A stretch of DNA of 64,000 nt, from the NCBI GenBank assembly GCA_015200025.1, contig CP054186.1:3026643-3090642 (forward strand), written 5' to 3'. Below are positions 8,817 to 17,662 of the stretch, one piece after another. The notes beneath the pieces are model-generated. The model saw nothing but the letters and a program-made list of their open reading frames with translations. It was not told where the DNA came from and did not search any database. The position numbers and the translations under genes are program-made. Source of the stretch: Phycisphaeraceae bacterium (GTDB taxonomy: Bacteria; Planctomycetota; Phycisphaerae; Phycisphaerales; UBA1924). Every line of letters begins with the position of its first letter. Within the stretch, counting starts at the first letter, position 1.

Positions 8817-10163
8817 TCAGTCCAGCGGGACCAGCCGGATGTTGCGGAAGTGGATCTCGGCCCCCTCGGATTGGAGGCAGATGTACCCGGGGACCACCGC
8901 CACGCCCGTCGCCCGGTTGAGTTCCTCCCCGTTGACGTTCAGGATCACGGTCCCCCCGTCCACGATGATCTCGTACTCGTTCCACTCGCCGATGGGCCGC
9001 TCGGTCGGGTAGGGCGTCGCGACCTTTTTGGTGTTCCGCCCGCGGGTGCGCTCGGGGTCGGTGGTCATCACCACGTTGTCGATGTTCCAGAAGTCGCCCG
9101 CGCTCCCGGACTGGAGCTGCGCCTCGACGCTCTTGGGCCACACTTTGTCCTCGCCCACCATCCGCACGAGCACCCCGCTGTTGCCGGCGCCCTTGGACGC
9201 GTCGAAGCGCCACTGCAGACGCAGCACGAAGTTCGTGTATTTCTCGGTGGTCCGCAGGTACCCGATCGGCTGGCCCTTGATCACCAGCACCCCGTCGCGG
9301 ACCTGGGCGATGGCCTTCATCGCCCCCTCGCCCAGCCCCCCGGCGTCGCCCGCGAAGGCCGTCCACCCCGCGGTGTCCTTCCCGTTGAAGAGCACCTTCT
9401 CGCCCGGCATGGGCTTCGCCAGGTCGCGGATCTTCACGCCGTGCAGCGCGAGCTCGGTGTCCCCGTGGTCCTGCACCGCGAGATGCCCCGTGGGCAGCAC
9501 GCCGAAGCCCTTCCAGTCCTTGAACTTGCTCGCGGCGATCTTGCCGGCCCACTCCTGCGAGGGGGTCCCGTCGTCGTTGAAGAGCCTCGCCTCGACGATC
9601 CGCCCGCCGTTGATCCAGTGCGTGAGCACGCCGCTCCGAAGGCGGATGCGGCCCTGGTTCCACTCGCCCGCGGGCTTGAGCGACTTGTGCTCGGCCGGGG
9701 CGTAGAGGTCGTACAGCGCCCCGCACGATTGTTTGGACGTCGCCGCCGACCCGAACCCCGCGTCGTCGAGCAGCTGGAACTCCGGCCCGGTGGCGTAGGG
9801 CTCGCCGCCGGTCTCGGCGACGCGGAACATGATCCCCGAGTTGGCCTTCTCGCCCATCTTGAACCAGAAGTCCATCTCGACGTCGGTAAACTGCTCGACG
9901 GTCACGATGTTCCCGCCGCCCGAGCCGCGCCCGATCGAGAGCGTCCCGTTCTCGAAGGTCCACCCCTTCGACGGGAACGCGGCCTGCTTGTACCCACGCC
10001 ACTTGGTCGTCGCGTCCTCGCCCGTGTAATCCTTCCATCCCGCGGCCCGCTCGGCGGGCGTGAGGCCCGAGGGCCCGTGGGCCGCGTCGGATTGGGCCAA
10101 GACGCCACCCGCCAGCGCCGTCATCCCCGCCGCCGCCGCCACGCCGATCGAAAACGTGCTCAT
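8817..10163 (-). CDS. secreted protein with two DUF1080 (3-keto-disaccharide hydrolase-like) domains
   Basis: A 448-residue exported protein: signal peptide with cleavage expected after GGVLAQ, and AAGGAG-type Shine-Dalgarno before the ATG. Two DUF1080 domains follow (about 33-230 and 240-447). Each has the hallmark GWKDYTG/W or LFNGKDTAGW entry, G-x-L-x-I-x-R/K-G strand, a middle F-x-L-x-x-x-W/F-K or R segment, and a closing NxxExx-V-x-x-G block. DUF1080 is a concanavalin-like fold common in planctomycetes and now associated with sugar hydrolysis. The tandem arrangement suggests binding or cleavage of an extracellular glycan. Confidence 0.85.
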   Translation of the reverse strand: MSTFSIGVAAAAGMTALAGGVLAQSDAAHGPSGLTPAERAAGWKDYTGEDATTKWRGYKQAAFPSKGWTFENGTLSIGRGSGGGNIVTVEQFTDVEMDFWFKMGEKANSGIMFRVAETGGEPYATGPEFQLLDDAGFGSAATSKQSCGALYDLYAPAEHKSLKPAGEWNQGRIRLRSGVLTHWINGGRIVEARLFNDDGTPSQEWAGKIAASKFKDWKGFGVLPTGHLAVQDHGDTELALHGVKIRDLAKPMPGEKVLFNGKDTAGWTAFAGDAGGLGEGAMKAIAQVRDGVLVIKGQPIGYLRTTEKYTNFVLRLQWRFDASKGAGNSGVLVRMVGEDKVWPKSVEAQLQSGSAGDFWNIDNVVMTTDPERTRGRNTKKVATPYPTERPIGEWNEYEIIVDGGTVILNVNGEELNRATGVAVVPGYICLQSEGAEIHFRNIRLVPLD

Positions 10164-10247
10164 CGTCTGCTCCTTGGTTCAGGTGCCCCAGTCTACACGA
10201 CCGCCCGCCGCCCCGCCCGGCCTCCGCCACTATCATCCGCGCAGCCC

Positions 10248-10826
10248 ATGAGCGACCATCTCGACCACGCCGACCGCCCGCCCGTCCGCCGGCGCACGCC
10301 CGTGCTGCTCGTCATCGCGGCCCTGGCCTTGGTCGCCGGGCTCGCCCTGTGGGGGTACGCCGCCGCCACCAGGCCCCAGCCGACCCACGCCGGCCAACCG
10401 TCCGCGGCCCCGTCGGGCGATGGCCCCGCGCTCGGGCTAGATTCGGCCTCGAACGACGCCCCCGGCGGGGAGGCGTCCGCGAAGACCGACCCGCTCCGGA
10501 TGATCGATTCCGCCGGGCCCGCGCTGGCGCGCCTGGGCGGGTCGTTCGTCGTGGCCTACGCCGTGGGGATGCTCATCCGCCGGTTTATACGCACGGCGAT
10601 GCTCTGCCTCGGGGTGATCGCCGTGACCCTCTACCTGCTGCACCGGTTCGATATCTACGACGCCGACCTCAACGCCGTCTGGGAACACCTTGGGGCCAGC
10701 CTGACTTGGCTCAAGGGCGAGGCCGAGGGGCTCAAGACGTTCCTCACGGGCTACCTCCCTTCGTCGGTCGCGGCGGGGGTCGGGCTGGTCCAAGGGCTCC
10801 GCGGCAGGGCCGTCGTCCCCGCCTAG
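10248..10826 (+). CDS. FUN14-family membrane protein
   Basis: A 192-residue protein with an N-terminal membrane helix (about 17-37), a low-complexity linker, then a FUN14-like domain with two or three hydrophobic segments (GGSFVVAYAVGMLIRRF, TAMLCLGVIAVTLYLL and the Gly/Ala-rich tail). FUN14 proteins are small, mostly uncharacterised bacterial membrane proteins related to the mitophagy receptor FUNDC1. TATCAT lies 11 nt before the ATG. Its TAG stop shares the palindrome CTAG with the stop of the convergent amidase gene. Confidence 0.75.
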   Translation: MSDHLDHADRPPVRRRTPVLLVIAALALVAGLALWGYAAATRPQPTHAGQPSAAPSGDGPALGLDSASNDAPGGEASAKTDPLRMIDSAGPALARLGGSFVVAYAVGMLIRRFIRTAMLCLGVIAVTLYLLHRFDIYDADLNAVWEHLGASLTWLKGEAEGLKTFLTGYLPSSVAAGVGLVQGLRGRAVVPA

Positions 10827-11851
10827 CGCAGGAGCCGACGGGCCCCGCGGACCACGCGGTCCCAATCCATCGCCGGCCCGGGGTCGATTTTGTCCCGCTG
10901 GACGTGGTAGTGCCCCAGCAGCCCGCGGTACCCGGCCAGGGCCTCCTCGCTCAGGTTCGTCGTCACCAGGGCCCCGCCCGCGTCGCGCGGGTAATCGCAC
11001 GCCATCTCGGGGAAGATGGTGCACAGCGCCGCTGTCAGTTTGATCAGCGAGTCGTACTGCTCGGGCGTGAAGTCGTGCATCACGAGCGTCTGCCCGTGGA
11101 TCGCCCCCTCGACGGGCCCGTCGCGAGCGGGCCGACCGATGAACCCCGGCGTCCGCACGCCCCCGCCGCCTAGGTGCGAGGGCAGCGTCACCTGCCACCC
11201 CTGCTCGTCCCGGGCGTACCACCGCTCGAGGATCTGGTCCTTGCCCGGCGGGTACGCCCCGATGTGGGCGATCTCGATCCCCACCGAACGATCGTTCGAC
11301 ACCGTCGCGTGCCGCCCGCGCTCCTTCACGTCCAGCGTCTGGTAGATCGTCCCGTCGATATCCAGGAGGAAGTGCACGGACAGCCCCCGCATGTCGTGCA
11401 GCACGCGGAAGCAGACCCGGCTGGTCCCGCACACGTCGTAGTGCAGCACGAACTGGTCCACCGTGCGTTGCAGCATCTCGAGCGTCCACCCGCCGCCGCG
11501 GACCGCCTCGATCTCTTCGGCGCTCAGCCCCCGCCGGCGCATCGAGTAGCGGTTGGGCGTCGCCACCGCGCCCGACGCGGGGTCCGTCCAGACCTTGACC
11601 GTCTCCTCCCACGACGAGGCTTCGATCGGCACGAACCTCCGCTCGACCCGGTAGGCGTCGTACCCGCCCGGGTCCGTCCAGAGCACCACGGGCGCCCCGG
11701 TGCGGAAGAAACGCCCCGCGACCACGATCTCGTCCCCGTGCCGGCGGGACTCCTCGCCGGGTCTGACCGCGCACGCGGGGAGGGCCGCAAGGGCCGCGCA
11801 CACCGCCACACCCCGCGCCACGCCCGACCACAACCATGATGTCCCGTTCAT
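10823..11851 (-). CDS. N-acetylmuramoyl-L-alanine amidase (Amidase_2), lipoprotein
   Basis: A 342-residue peptidoglycan amidase. A signal peptide with a lipobox-like LPAC (Cys27) suggests lipid anchoring. The zinc site of Amidase_2/T7-lysozyme-like enzymes is visible: FVLHYD supplies the first His, GHYHV the second and the DPGPAMDW region the acidic ligand. The SVGIEIAH strand is also typical. It should cleave the bond between muramic acid and the stem peptide in the periplasm or during recycling. The start was moved five codons inside the longest frame, to the ATG 6 nt after TATCGT. Convergent with the FUN14 gene. Confidence 0.88.
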   Translation of the reverse strand: MNGTSWLWSGVARGVAVCAALAALPACAVRPGEESRRHGDEIVVAGRFFRTGAPVVLWTDPGGYDAYRVERRFVPIEASSWEETVKVWTDPASGAVATPNRYSMRRRGLSAEEIEAVRGGGWTLEMLQRTVDQFVLHYDVCGTSRVCFRVLHDMRGLSVHFLLDIDGTIYQTLDVKERGRHATVSNDRSVGIEIAHIGAYPPGKDQILERWYARDEQGWQVTLPSHLGGGGVRTPGFIGRPARDGPVEGAIHGQTLVMHDFTPEQYDSLIKLTAALCTIFPEMACDYPRDAGGALVTTNLSEEALAGYRGLLGHYHVQRDKIDPGPAMDWDRVVRGARRLLR

Positions 11852-11857
11852 CCACGC

Positions 11858-11863
11858 ACGATA
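11858..11863 (-). promoter_or_regulatory. leaderless -10 element of the amidase gene
   Basis: TATCGT on the minus strand, 6 nt before the chosen ATG. Confidence 0.45.
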
Positions 11864-11899
11864 CACGACCGTCCGCCGACCCGCGCGGCGTCGGACCGC

Positions 11900-12964
11900 T
11901 CAGAACGTCATCGCCGTGCTGCTCTCGCGCACCACCAGCCTCGTCGGGAGCGAGACGCAGCGCCCCGGGTCGTGCCGCTCGTTCCCCAGCCGCTCGACCA
12001 GCAGCGACACCGCGGTGGCGCCCACCTCGGCCATGGACAGCGCCACGGTCGAGAGCCGGGGCCTCACGAGGGTCGCCAGGAGCGTGTCGTCGAACCCGAC
12101 CACCCGGAGCTGGTCGGGCGACCAAACGCCCACATCCTCGGCCGCACGCACGATCCCGCACGCGATCTCGTCGTTGCCCGCGAGCACCGCCGCACCCTCG
12201 AGCAGCCCCCGCTGCTTCATCCTCAGCGCCCACTCCTTGCCCCACTCGAACGAATACTCCCCGAAGGTCACCTGCTCGGGCACCGGCTCGATCCCGCGCG
12301 CCCGCAGCGTCGCCTCGAAGGCCTCGGCCCGCCGCATCGAATCGAAATTGCTCCGGGGCCCGCCCGCGAAATACACCCGCCCGGGCTCCACCCACCGCAT
12401 CAGGTGCTCGACCGCTTCCTCGACCCCCCGCGCGTTGTCCAGGATCACGCTGTCCACCCCGCTCGACGAGAGGTCCACCCCGATCACCACCGCCGGGAGC
12501 GACGCGTGGTTGACCTCCTCGATCAGGGGGTCGTCCAGGTCCGCGATGAACAGGATCGTCCCGTCCATCAGGCCCGAGCCCAGGATGTGCTCGCGACGCC
12601 GGCCGTCGGGGTGCCTCGTCAGGCTCGTCACCGCGAGGTAATACCCCCGGCGGGTCGCCTCCGCGTCCGCCCCGCGCAGCATCTCCGAGAAAAACTGCCC
12701 GTGGAACCCGGGCAGGGCGATCCCCAGGACCCGGCTCTCGCCCGATCCCAACGCCTGCGCGAGCGGGTGCGGCGTGTACCCGAGCCGCTTGATGACCCGC
12801 TGCACGCGCGACGCCGTGTCCGCCGACACCAGCTCGGGTGAGTTCATCACCCGGGAGACCGTGGCGATCGACACGCCCGCCTCCGCCGCCACCTGGCGGA
12901 TCGACGCCCCTCCCCTCGCGTTGGGCTTCCCACCCGGCCCCGCTTTGTCGCTCTTTGACAGCAC
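11900..12964 (-). CDS. LacI-family transcriptional regulator
   Basis: A 354-residue repressor-type protein. The N-terminal helix-turn-helix and hinge are clear (SIRQVAAEAGVSIATVSRVMN, followed by YTPHPLAQAL). The effector domain has the periplasmic-binding-protein fold (VLGIALPGFHGQFFSEMLRG, the AGNDEIACGI and VVGFDDT blocks). It probably controls sugar or glycan use; the adjacent amidase and serine hydrolase genes lie on the same strand, but no operator was identified. The start is GTG, 7 nt after a TACCAT hexamer. Confidence 0.92.
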   Translation of the reverse strand: MLSKSDKAGPGGKPNARGGASIRQVAAEAGVSIATVSRVMNSPELVSADTASRVQRVIKRLGYTPHPLAQALGSGESRVLGIALPGFHGQFFSEMLRGADAEATRRGYYLAVTSLTRHPDGRRREHILGSGLMDGTILFIADLDDPLIEEVNHASLPAVVIGVDLSSSGVDSVILDNARGVEEAVEHLMRWVEPGRVYFAGGPRSNFDSMRRAEAFEATLRARGIEPVPEQVTFGEYSFEWGKEWALRMKQRGLLEGAAVLAGNDEIACGIVRAAEDVGVWSPDQLRVVGFDDTLLATLVRPRLSTVALSMAEVGATAVSLLVERLGNERHDPGRCVSLPTRLVVRESSTAMTF

Positions 12965-12971
12965 GGGCCTG

Positions 12972-12977
12972 ATGGTA
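12972..12977 (-). promoter_or_regulatory. leaderless -10 element of the LacI-family gene
   Basis: TACCAT on the minus strand, 7 nt before the GTG start. Confidence 0.5.
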
Positions 12978-12989
12978 GGAGCCCCCCGC

Positions 12990-14183
12990 TCACCCCGGGT
13001 CCGCGACCGCCGGCTTCTCGCGCTCAGGTGGCGCGAGGAAAGCCTTGAGCATCGCCGCGCACGCGTCGTCGCAGGCCCGCTCCCCGGCCGGACCGCCCGC
13101 GTTGCTCGCCGCCACCAGCGCCACCCCGCGCTCCGGTGCCACCCAGCACACCGCGAACCACATCGAGTTGCTCCCGGTGTGCATCAGCACCGTCCCGCCC
13201 GCCCACGGCCTCGAACCCACCACCCACCCCATCGCGTACGCCTGCCCGGGGCCCTCCGCCGGCGTGTGCATCGCCTTCGCGACCCCCGCCGAGACCGTGG
13301 GACCTGTCCCCGTCTTTCCCTTCCCGGCCCCGGCGTGCCACGCCGCGTACGACGCCCAATCGCGCATCGTCGCGTGCGCCTTGCTCGCCGGCGAGATCCC
13401 GTCCGGGTTATCCGACCCCGTTTCGTCAGGGCCAACGGCCACGGGGCCGCCGGGCGCGGCGCGGTGCCCGCGGGGCTGCGTCACCCCCGCCTCGCCCCGC
13501 CCGGGCGGGCCGAACCCCGCCGAGGTCATCCCCAGCGGCCCGAACACCCGCTCGTGCATCAACGCCTCGTATCCCTTCCCGGTCACGCGCTCCGCCATCG
13601 CCCCCGCGATCGAGAACCCCGCGTTCGAGTAGATATACCCCTCCCCGGGCGTGCCCTTGAGTTTCTCCTTCGTCATCCCCTTCACCAGCGTCATCCGCTG
13701 GTCCGTCGCCGTGCCCTCGCCCTTCCACAATGTTCGCCACAGCATCGGCGCGACATCGCCCGGCACCCCGCCGCGGTTGGTCAGCAGGTGGCGCAGCGTC
13801 ACCGTCTCCCAGCCCGTCGAGGCCTCATCCTTCAGTTCCGGGAAGACCCCAAACACCGTCATGTCCCACGACATCACCCCGTCTTCCACCAGCGTGCCGA
13901 TCATCGTCGCCGTCATCGACTTCGTGCACGAGCCCAGGTGCCACCGGTCGTCCGTGGTCACCTTCTCCTCGGACCCCGCGGCACGCACGCCCCACGCGCC
14001 CAGGCCCACGACCTCGCCGTCTTTCACGATCGCCGCCGCCAACCCCGGCACGCCCCTCGCCTCCACGATCGGTCTAAGGAGGTCGGCAAGATCCCTGGGT
14101 CCTTCTCCGCCCAGGGCGTGCAGGGCTGGCGCGAACACCGACACCACCGCGAGGCCGACCGTCCGTGGACGCAACATGATCAT
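12990..14183 (-). CDS. serine hydrolase, class C beta-lactamase fold
   Basis: A 397-residue exported enzyme of the beta-lactamase/DD-peptidase/esterase (Beta-lactamase, PF00144-type) fold. The nucleophile motif S-C-T-K (Ser85, Lys88) and the Y-S-N motif (185-187) are present; HTGSN near residue 350 fills the place of the K/H-T-G motif. A signal peptide precedes ALHALGGEG. The start is the ATG four codons inside the longest frame because GGAGGG sits 4 nt before it. The substrate could be a D-Ala peptide or an ester. It is probably not a resistance enzyme, though this cannot be told from sequence. Confidence 0.88.
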   Translation of the reverse strand: MIMLRPRTVGLAVVSVFAPALHALGGEGPRDLADLLRPIVEARGVPGLAAAIVKDGEVVGLGAWGVRAAGSEEKVTTDDRWHLGSCTKSMTATMIGTLVEDGVMSWDMTVFGVFPELKDEASTGWETVTLRHLLTNRGGVPGDVAPMLWRTLWKGEGTATDQRMTLVKGMTKEKLKGTPGEGYIYSNAGFSIAGAMAERVTGKGYEALMHERVFGPLGMTSAGFGPPGRGEAGVTQPRGHRAAPGGPVAVGPDETGSDNPDGISPASKAHATMRDWASYAAWHAGAGKGKTGTGPTVSAGVAKAMHTPAEGPGQAYAMGWVVGSRPWAGGTVLMHTGSNSMWFAVCWVAPERGVALVAASNAGGPAGERACDDACAAMLKAFLAPPEREKPAVADPG

Positions 14184-14231
14184 GGAACCCTCCATCTTCC
14201 GGCCTGATCCCCGGGCGCGGGTGTGCCCACG

Positions 14232-14696
14232 TTAGGAGCGGTGGGGGGGGACGCCGATGTCCTCGTCCCACAACTCGGGCTTCGCCGCGATGAACGCCCG
14301 CATGAGCGCGACGCACCGCGGGTCGTCGGCCACCACGACCTCGATCCCCGCCTGCCGCAACCAATCCTCACGCCCCGTGAACGTCCGGTTCTCCCCGATC
14401 ACGACCCGCCGGATCCGGTGCAGCACCGCCGCCCCCGAGCACATCGCGCACGGGCTCAGCGTCGTCGCCATCGTCAGGAGGTGCCAATCGCGCCGCCGAC
14501 CGGCGTTCCGCAGGCACACCGTCTCGGCGTGGGCCGTCGTGTCCCCCCGCTGCACCCGCTCGTTGTGCCCGACCGCCACCACCTCGCCATTCAGCCCGAG
14601 GGCCGCACCGATGGGGATCCCGCCGTCCGCGAGTGACCGTTCCGCCGCGGCGATCGCGGCGTCCAGCAGCGCCCGGTCCTCCGAGGTCAACGCCAT
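14232..14696 (-). CDS. cytosine deaminase-like zinc deaminase (yeast Fcy1 type)
   Basis: A 154-residue member of the cytidine/tRNA-adenosine deaminase superfamily. Zinc and catalysis: H56-A-E58 and P-C83-A-M-C86. It resembles yeast cytosine deaminase along its length, including GGIPIGAAL, GHNERVQRGD, LSPCAMCSGA, VVIGEN and the closing E-L-W-D-E-D-I-G, which corresponds to the Fcy1 C-terminal helix lining the active site. Expected reaction: cytosine or a related base to uracil plus ammonia, for pyrimidine salvage. It starts 37 nt after the stop of the lipoprotein gene upstream, so the two may be cotranscribed. Confidence 0.88.
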   Translation of the reverse strand: MALTSEDRALLDAAIAAAERSLADGGIPIGAALGLNGEVVAVGHNERVQRGDTTAHAETVCLRNAGRRRDWHLLTMATTLSPCAMCSGAAVLHRIRRVVIGENRTFTGREDWLRQAGIEVVVADDPRCVALMRAFIAAKPELWDEDIGVPPHRS

Positions 14697-14733
14697 CGCT
14701 GTCCCTTCGCTCGCGACTCCGCGGCCTCGCCGA

Positions 14734-15225
14734 TTATCGCGTCGGGGCCGACGCCGACGTGCGCCCCGCCCCACCCGCCCCACCCGCCCCACCCGCCGCC
14801 CGCGGGCCGCGAGATTCGGGGAACTCACCGGGCTCGCGGAGGTCCATCGCCACGTGACGGGCCGACTTGTCCGGCACCGGCATCTCGTTCCCCAGCACCC
14901 CGAACGACCGGCCCGCCGGCATCAGGTCCCACCGCATCAGGTCTGGGTTCGCCGGCTGCGGCTTCCCTCGCTCGATGTACACCCCCTCCTTGAACGACAC
15001 CACCAGCTGCTCACCCACCGGGACCTCCACCGTCAGCAGCACCTCGCCGTTGCGCTTATCCAGAACCGAGATCGTCATCGGCGTCTCCGCCGTCGAGACG
15101 TACGTGAACGTGTCCCACGACGCCCCGGCCCCGCCCGGCGAATACGGGTTCAGCCCACACCCGCCGAGCACGCCCGCCAGACCCATCACCCCGACCAAGG
15201 CCACGACCGCGATCTTCCGAACCAT
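14734..15225 (-). CDS. putative lipoprotein with Gly/Ala repeat tail
   Basis: A 163-residue lipoprotein: signal sequence with LGGC lipobox (about residue 23), then a small domain of alternating strands (MTISVLDKRNGEVLLTVEVPVGEQLVVSF). GGAGG precedes the ATG. The tail (GGAGGAGGAG) is coded by a 9-bp repeat at about 14767-14800. I do not recognise the family. The expected role is in the envelope, but nothing more specific can be said. Confidence 0.7.
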   Translation of the reverse strand: MVRKIAVVALVGVMGLAGVLGGCGLNPYSPGGAGASWDTFTYVSTAETPMTISVLDKRNGEVLLTVEVPVGEQLVVSFKEGVYIERGKPQPANPDLMRWDLMPAGRSFGVLGNEMPVPDKSARHVAMDLREPGEFPESRGPRAAGGAGGAGGAGRTSASAPTR

Positions 15226-15333
15226 CGGCGCCTCCAGGCCCACCGCCCCGCCGCGAACACTGTAGCGAACCGCCCGTCGGCACGCGGTCCCGCCGCCCAC
15301 GCCCGCCCGCCCCGATCGGGCTGGGCCCGTCAA

Positions 15334-15339
15334 TACACT
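15334..15339 (+). promoter_or_regulatory. leaderless -10 element of ispF
   Basis: TACACT 6 nt before the GTG start of ispF. Confidence 0.5.
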
Positions 15340-15345
15340 CTCCGC

Positions 15346-15882
15346 GTGCCAACACCTGCCCCGTTTCTCATCGGCCATGGCTACGACCTCCACCGGCTTG
15401 CGCCCGCCGACCACCCCGGCGTCCGCCCCCTCCGCCTCGCCGGGGTCGTCATCCCACACACCATGGGCCCCGTCGCCCATTCCGACGGCGACGCCCTCTT
15501 CCACGCCGTCACCGACGCGATCCTCGGCGCGCTGGGGCTCCCCGACATCGGGCAGGTCTTCCCCGATCACGATCCCGCCAACCTCGGCCGCGATTCGTCC
15601 CAGTTCCTCGCGCACGCCGTCGTCGCCGCGGGTCGCGCCGGGTACTCGCCCGTCAACCTCGACGCGACCGTGATCCTCGAGCGCCCCAAGCTCGCGCCGT
15701 TCAAGGGGGCGCTCCGCGCCGCGCTCGCCGCCGCCCTCGTAATCGACCCGGCCCGCGCCAACGTCAAAGCGAAAACCCACGAGGGGCTCGACGCCCTTGG
15801 CCAGGGGCTCGCCGTCGAGGTCCACGCCGTGGTCCTGCTCGCGCGGCCTGAACGCTCCGGCGATGCCCAAAACGCAAGATAG
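15346..15882 (+). CDS. ispF: 2-C-methyl-D-erythritol 2,4-cyclodiphosphate synthase
   Basis: A 178-residue enzyme of the non-mevalonate isoprenoid pathway; it cyclises CDP-ME 2-phosphate to ME-cPP and releases CMP. Metal ligands Asp14, His16 (GHGYDLHRL) and His53 (HSDGDALFHAVTDAI) are present, together with the L-P-D-I-G-x-x-F-P-D loop and the nucleotide-contact block AKTHEGLDALGQG. The last replaces the commoner K-A-T-T-x-E-x-L-G-x-x-G, so Thr-Thr is changed to His. The start is GTG 6 nt after TACACT. No ispD is adjacent. Confidence 0.93.
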   Translation: MPTPAPFLIGHGYDLHRLAPADHPGVRPLRLAGVVIPHTMGPVAHSDGDALFHAVTDAILGALGLPDIGQVFPDHDPANLGRDSSQFLAHAVVAAGRAGYSPVNLDATVILERPKLAPFKGALRAALAAALVIDPARANVKAKTHEGLDALGQGLAVEVHAVVLLARPERSGDAQNAR

Positions 15883-16093
15883 CAGCCCTCTCTCTTCGTC
15901 TCTCCTCGAGCGGGGCTGGCTGCTGATCTCGCGTAGTTGTAAGGCCCACCAAGGTGAGCCCGACGCCCAGATGCGGGCGGAATCGATGCAAGGAAGATAG
16001 CCGCGGCGGCACCCCTGATGCAAGACACTCGCGCCTATTTCTCGCAAAGTTGTCGTTGAGATCACGCTCAAGGATCGCCGCCCCGCCGCCCCG

Positions 16094-17662
16094 TCAATCG
16101 CCCGGCGTGGGACGAATGTTAAAATGGGTAGTCTGGGGGACCAGGGTAAACGTGTACGACCCCGCCCGCCCACGCGAGATCACCCCCACCCCCACGCTTG
16201 AGTCCGCGTCTTCGCCCACCAGCCGCGACCACTCGTCCGAACCCGCGTCTGTCCGGAGCGCCAGCACCACGGCCCCCTCGCCCTCCAACGCCGGCACACC
16301 GCGGGCGCTCAACCCGGGCACCCACCGAGGCACGATTTCAAGACCCAGCTCCGCGCCGCGACGCCGCGCGTACAGCAAGACCTCGGGCCTCGCCTCCACC
16401 AGCCCGTCCGCCACCACCACCACGCGCCCCGTGTACCCGGCCGCCGACAACGCCTCGGCCATCTGGACCCCCGCGGGCTTCCCGCTCCCTCGCCCCCCCG
16501 TCCCACCCCGAAGGCTCTCCTGCCAGACATGGTGCCCCGCGGCGCCCGCCAGCATCACCAACGCCCCGAGCCTCAGCCACCGCCCGGCCCCGGCCACGCC
16601 GACCCCCGGCGTCAGCACCGCCGCGACGATCCACCCGGCCACGGGGGCGCACAACACCACCGCCGGCATCACGTACCGCGTGTTCGAGACCCCCAGCGCC
16701 GTGTACACCACCACGCCCAACGCGAACCCCAGCGACAGCATCTTCGCCTCGATCGAAACCCGGGCGTCGCCGCGACGCCACGCCCACAACGCCCACGCCG
16801 GCGCGACGGTCCACGGCAGCCCCATCGCCAGCGCGCCGGGGATGAGCCACGCGACGCCCCAGAGCCGCCCGCGGTCCCAGAGAAACTCACCGGGGCTCTG
16901 CGTCACCGCGCCACCGTCCGAGACTCCGCCGCCGAGAAACCTCGCCGCGACCAAGCCCAGCACACCCACGGCCGCCACCAGGCCCAGCCCGATCCACACC
17001 AGCCCGGCCCTCATCCCGCCCGCTGAGCGATCATCCACGCCGCGGCGAGCGCCCGCCACGATCACCCCGGCCACCACGACCCCGGCGACCACCGGCACGC
17101 CCGCCGGGCCCTTCGCCAGCACCATCACCAGCAACCCCGCCGCCAGCATCGCCCCGGCCGACCACCGCCCGCGCCCCGCCAGCGCGTCGATCACCGCGAA
17201 CGATGCCGCCGCCACCCCGAGGTGGTGCAACGCCTCGATCTCCGCGCTGCGACCGGGTTCCCACAGGACGGGCGTCAGCCCCGACGCCAGGCCCGCCGCC
17301 AGCCCGCCGATCGCCCCGAACCACCGCCTCCCGAACCACCACGCCACAAGGGCCGTGAGCGTCGCCGACAAGGCCGACACCCCCCGCGCGGCGTACTCGC
17401 TCTCCCCGAACATCTCGGCCGAGGCCGCGACGGCCCATGCCATGCCCGGCGGCTTGCGGTAATACGCCTGCCCGAACATGGTCGTCGTCCACCACGTTCC
17501 CCCGCGCGCCATCTCCCACCCCGGCGCGACCCGGTGCCCCTCCGACATCGAGAACCCCGCGTACCCCAGCCCGACCCAGTACACCGCCGCGCAGACCCCC
17601 ACGATCAGCGCCGCGTGCCCCCACGGGCCCGACCGGCCGCGCGGTGACGCGTGCCCCGTCAC
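16094..17662 (-). CDS. ArnT/PMT-type membrane glycosyltransferase (GT39/GT83-like)
   Basis: A 522-residue membrane protein with about eleven hydrophobic segments. The first periplasmic loop carries E-G-H-R and the Y-R-K-P-P-G-M-A-W block that marks undecaprenyl-phosphate-sugar-dependent transferases of the ArnT/PMT fold. The C-terminal 120 residues form a soluble domain. It would transfer a lipid-linked sugar to an envelope acceptor. The ATG overlaps the stop of the upstream phosphatase gene (ATGA), so the pair is translationally coupled. The acceptor is unknown. Confidence 0.82.
   Translation of the reverse strand: MTGHASPRGRSGPWGHAALIVGVCAAVYWVGLGYAGFSMSEGHRVAPGWEMARGGTWWTTTMFGQAYYRKPPGMAWAVAASAEMFGESEYAARGVSALSATLTALVAWWFGRRWFGAIGGLAAGLASGLTPVLWEPGRSAEIEALHHLGVAAASFAVIDALAGRGRWSAGAMLAAGLLVMVLAKGPAGVPVVAGVVVAGVIVAGARRGVDDRSAGGMRAGLVWIGLGLVAAVGVLGLVAARFLGGGVSDGGAVTQSPGEFLWDRGRLWGVAWLIPGALAMGLPWTVAPAWALWAWRRGDARVSIEAKMLSLGFALGVVVYTALGVSNTRYVMPAVVLCAPVAGWIVAAVLTPGVGVAGAGRWLRLGALVMLAGAAGHHVWQESLRGGTGGRGSGKPAGVQMAEALSAAGYTGRVVVVADGLVEARPEVLLYARRRGAELGLEIVPRWVPGLSARGVPALEGEGAVVLALRTDAGSDEWSRLVGEDADSSVGVGVISRGRAGSYTFTLVPQTTHFNIRPTPGD

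Noticed and set aside
12990..14183. Antibiotic-resistance beta-lactamase
   Set aside because: The class C fold motifs are shared by many esterases and DD-peptidases, and the third motif is HTG rather than KTG; resistance cannot be claimed.
15883..16093. Possible small RNA between ispF and the glycosyltransferase gene
   Set aside because: Weak AGCAGCC/GGCTGCT pairing only; no promoter, T-run or recognised RNA family.
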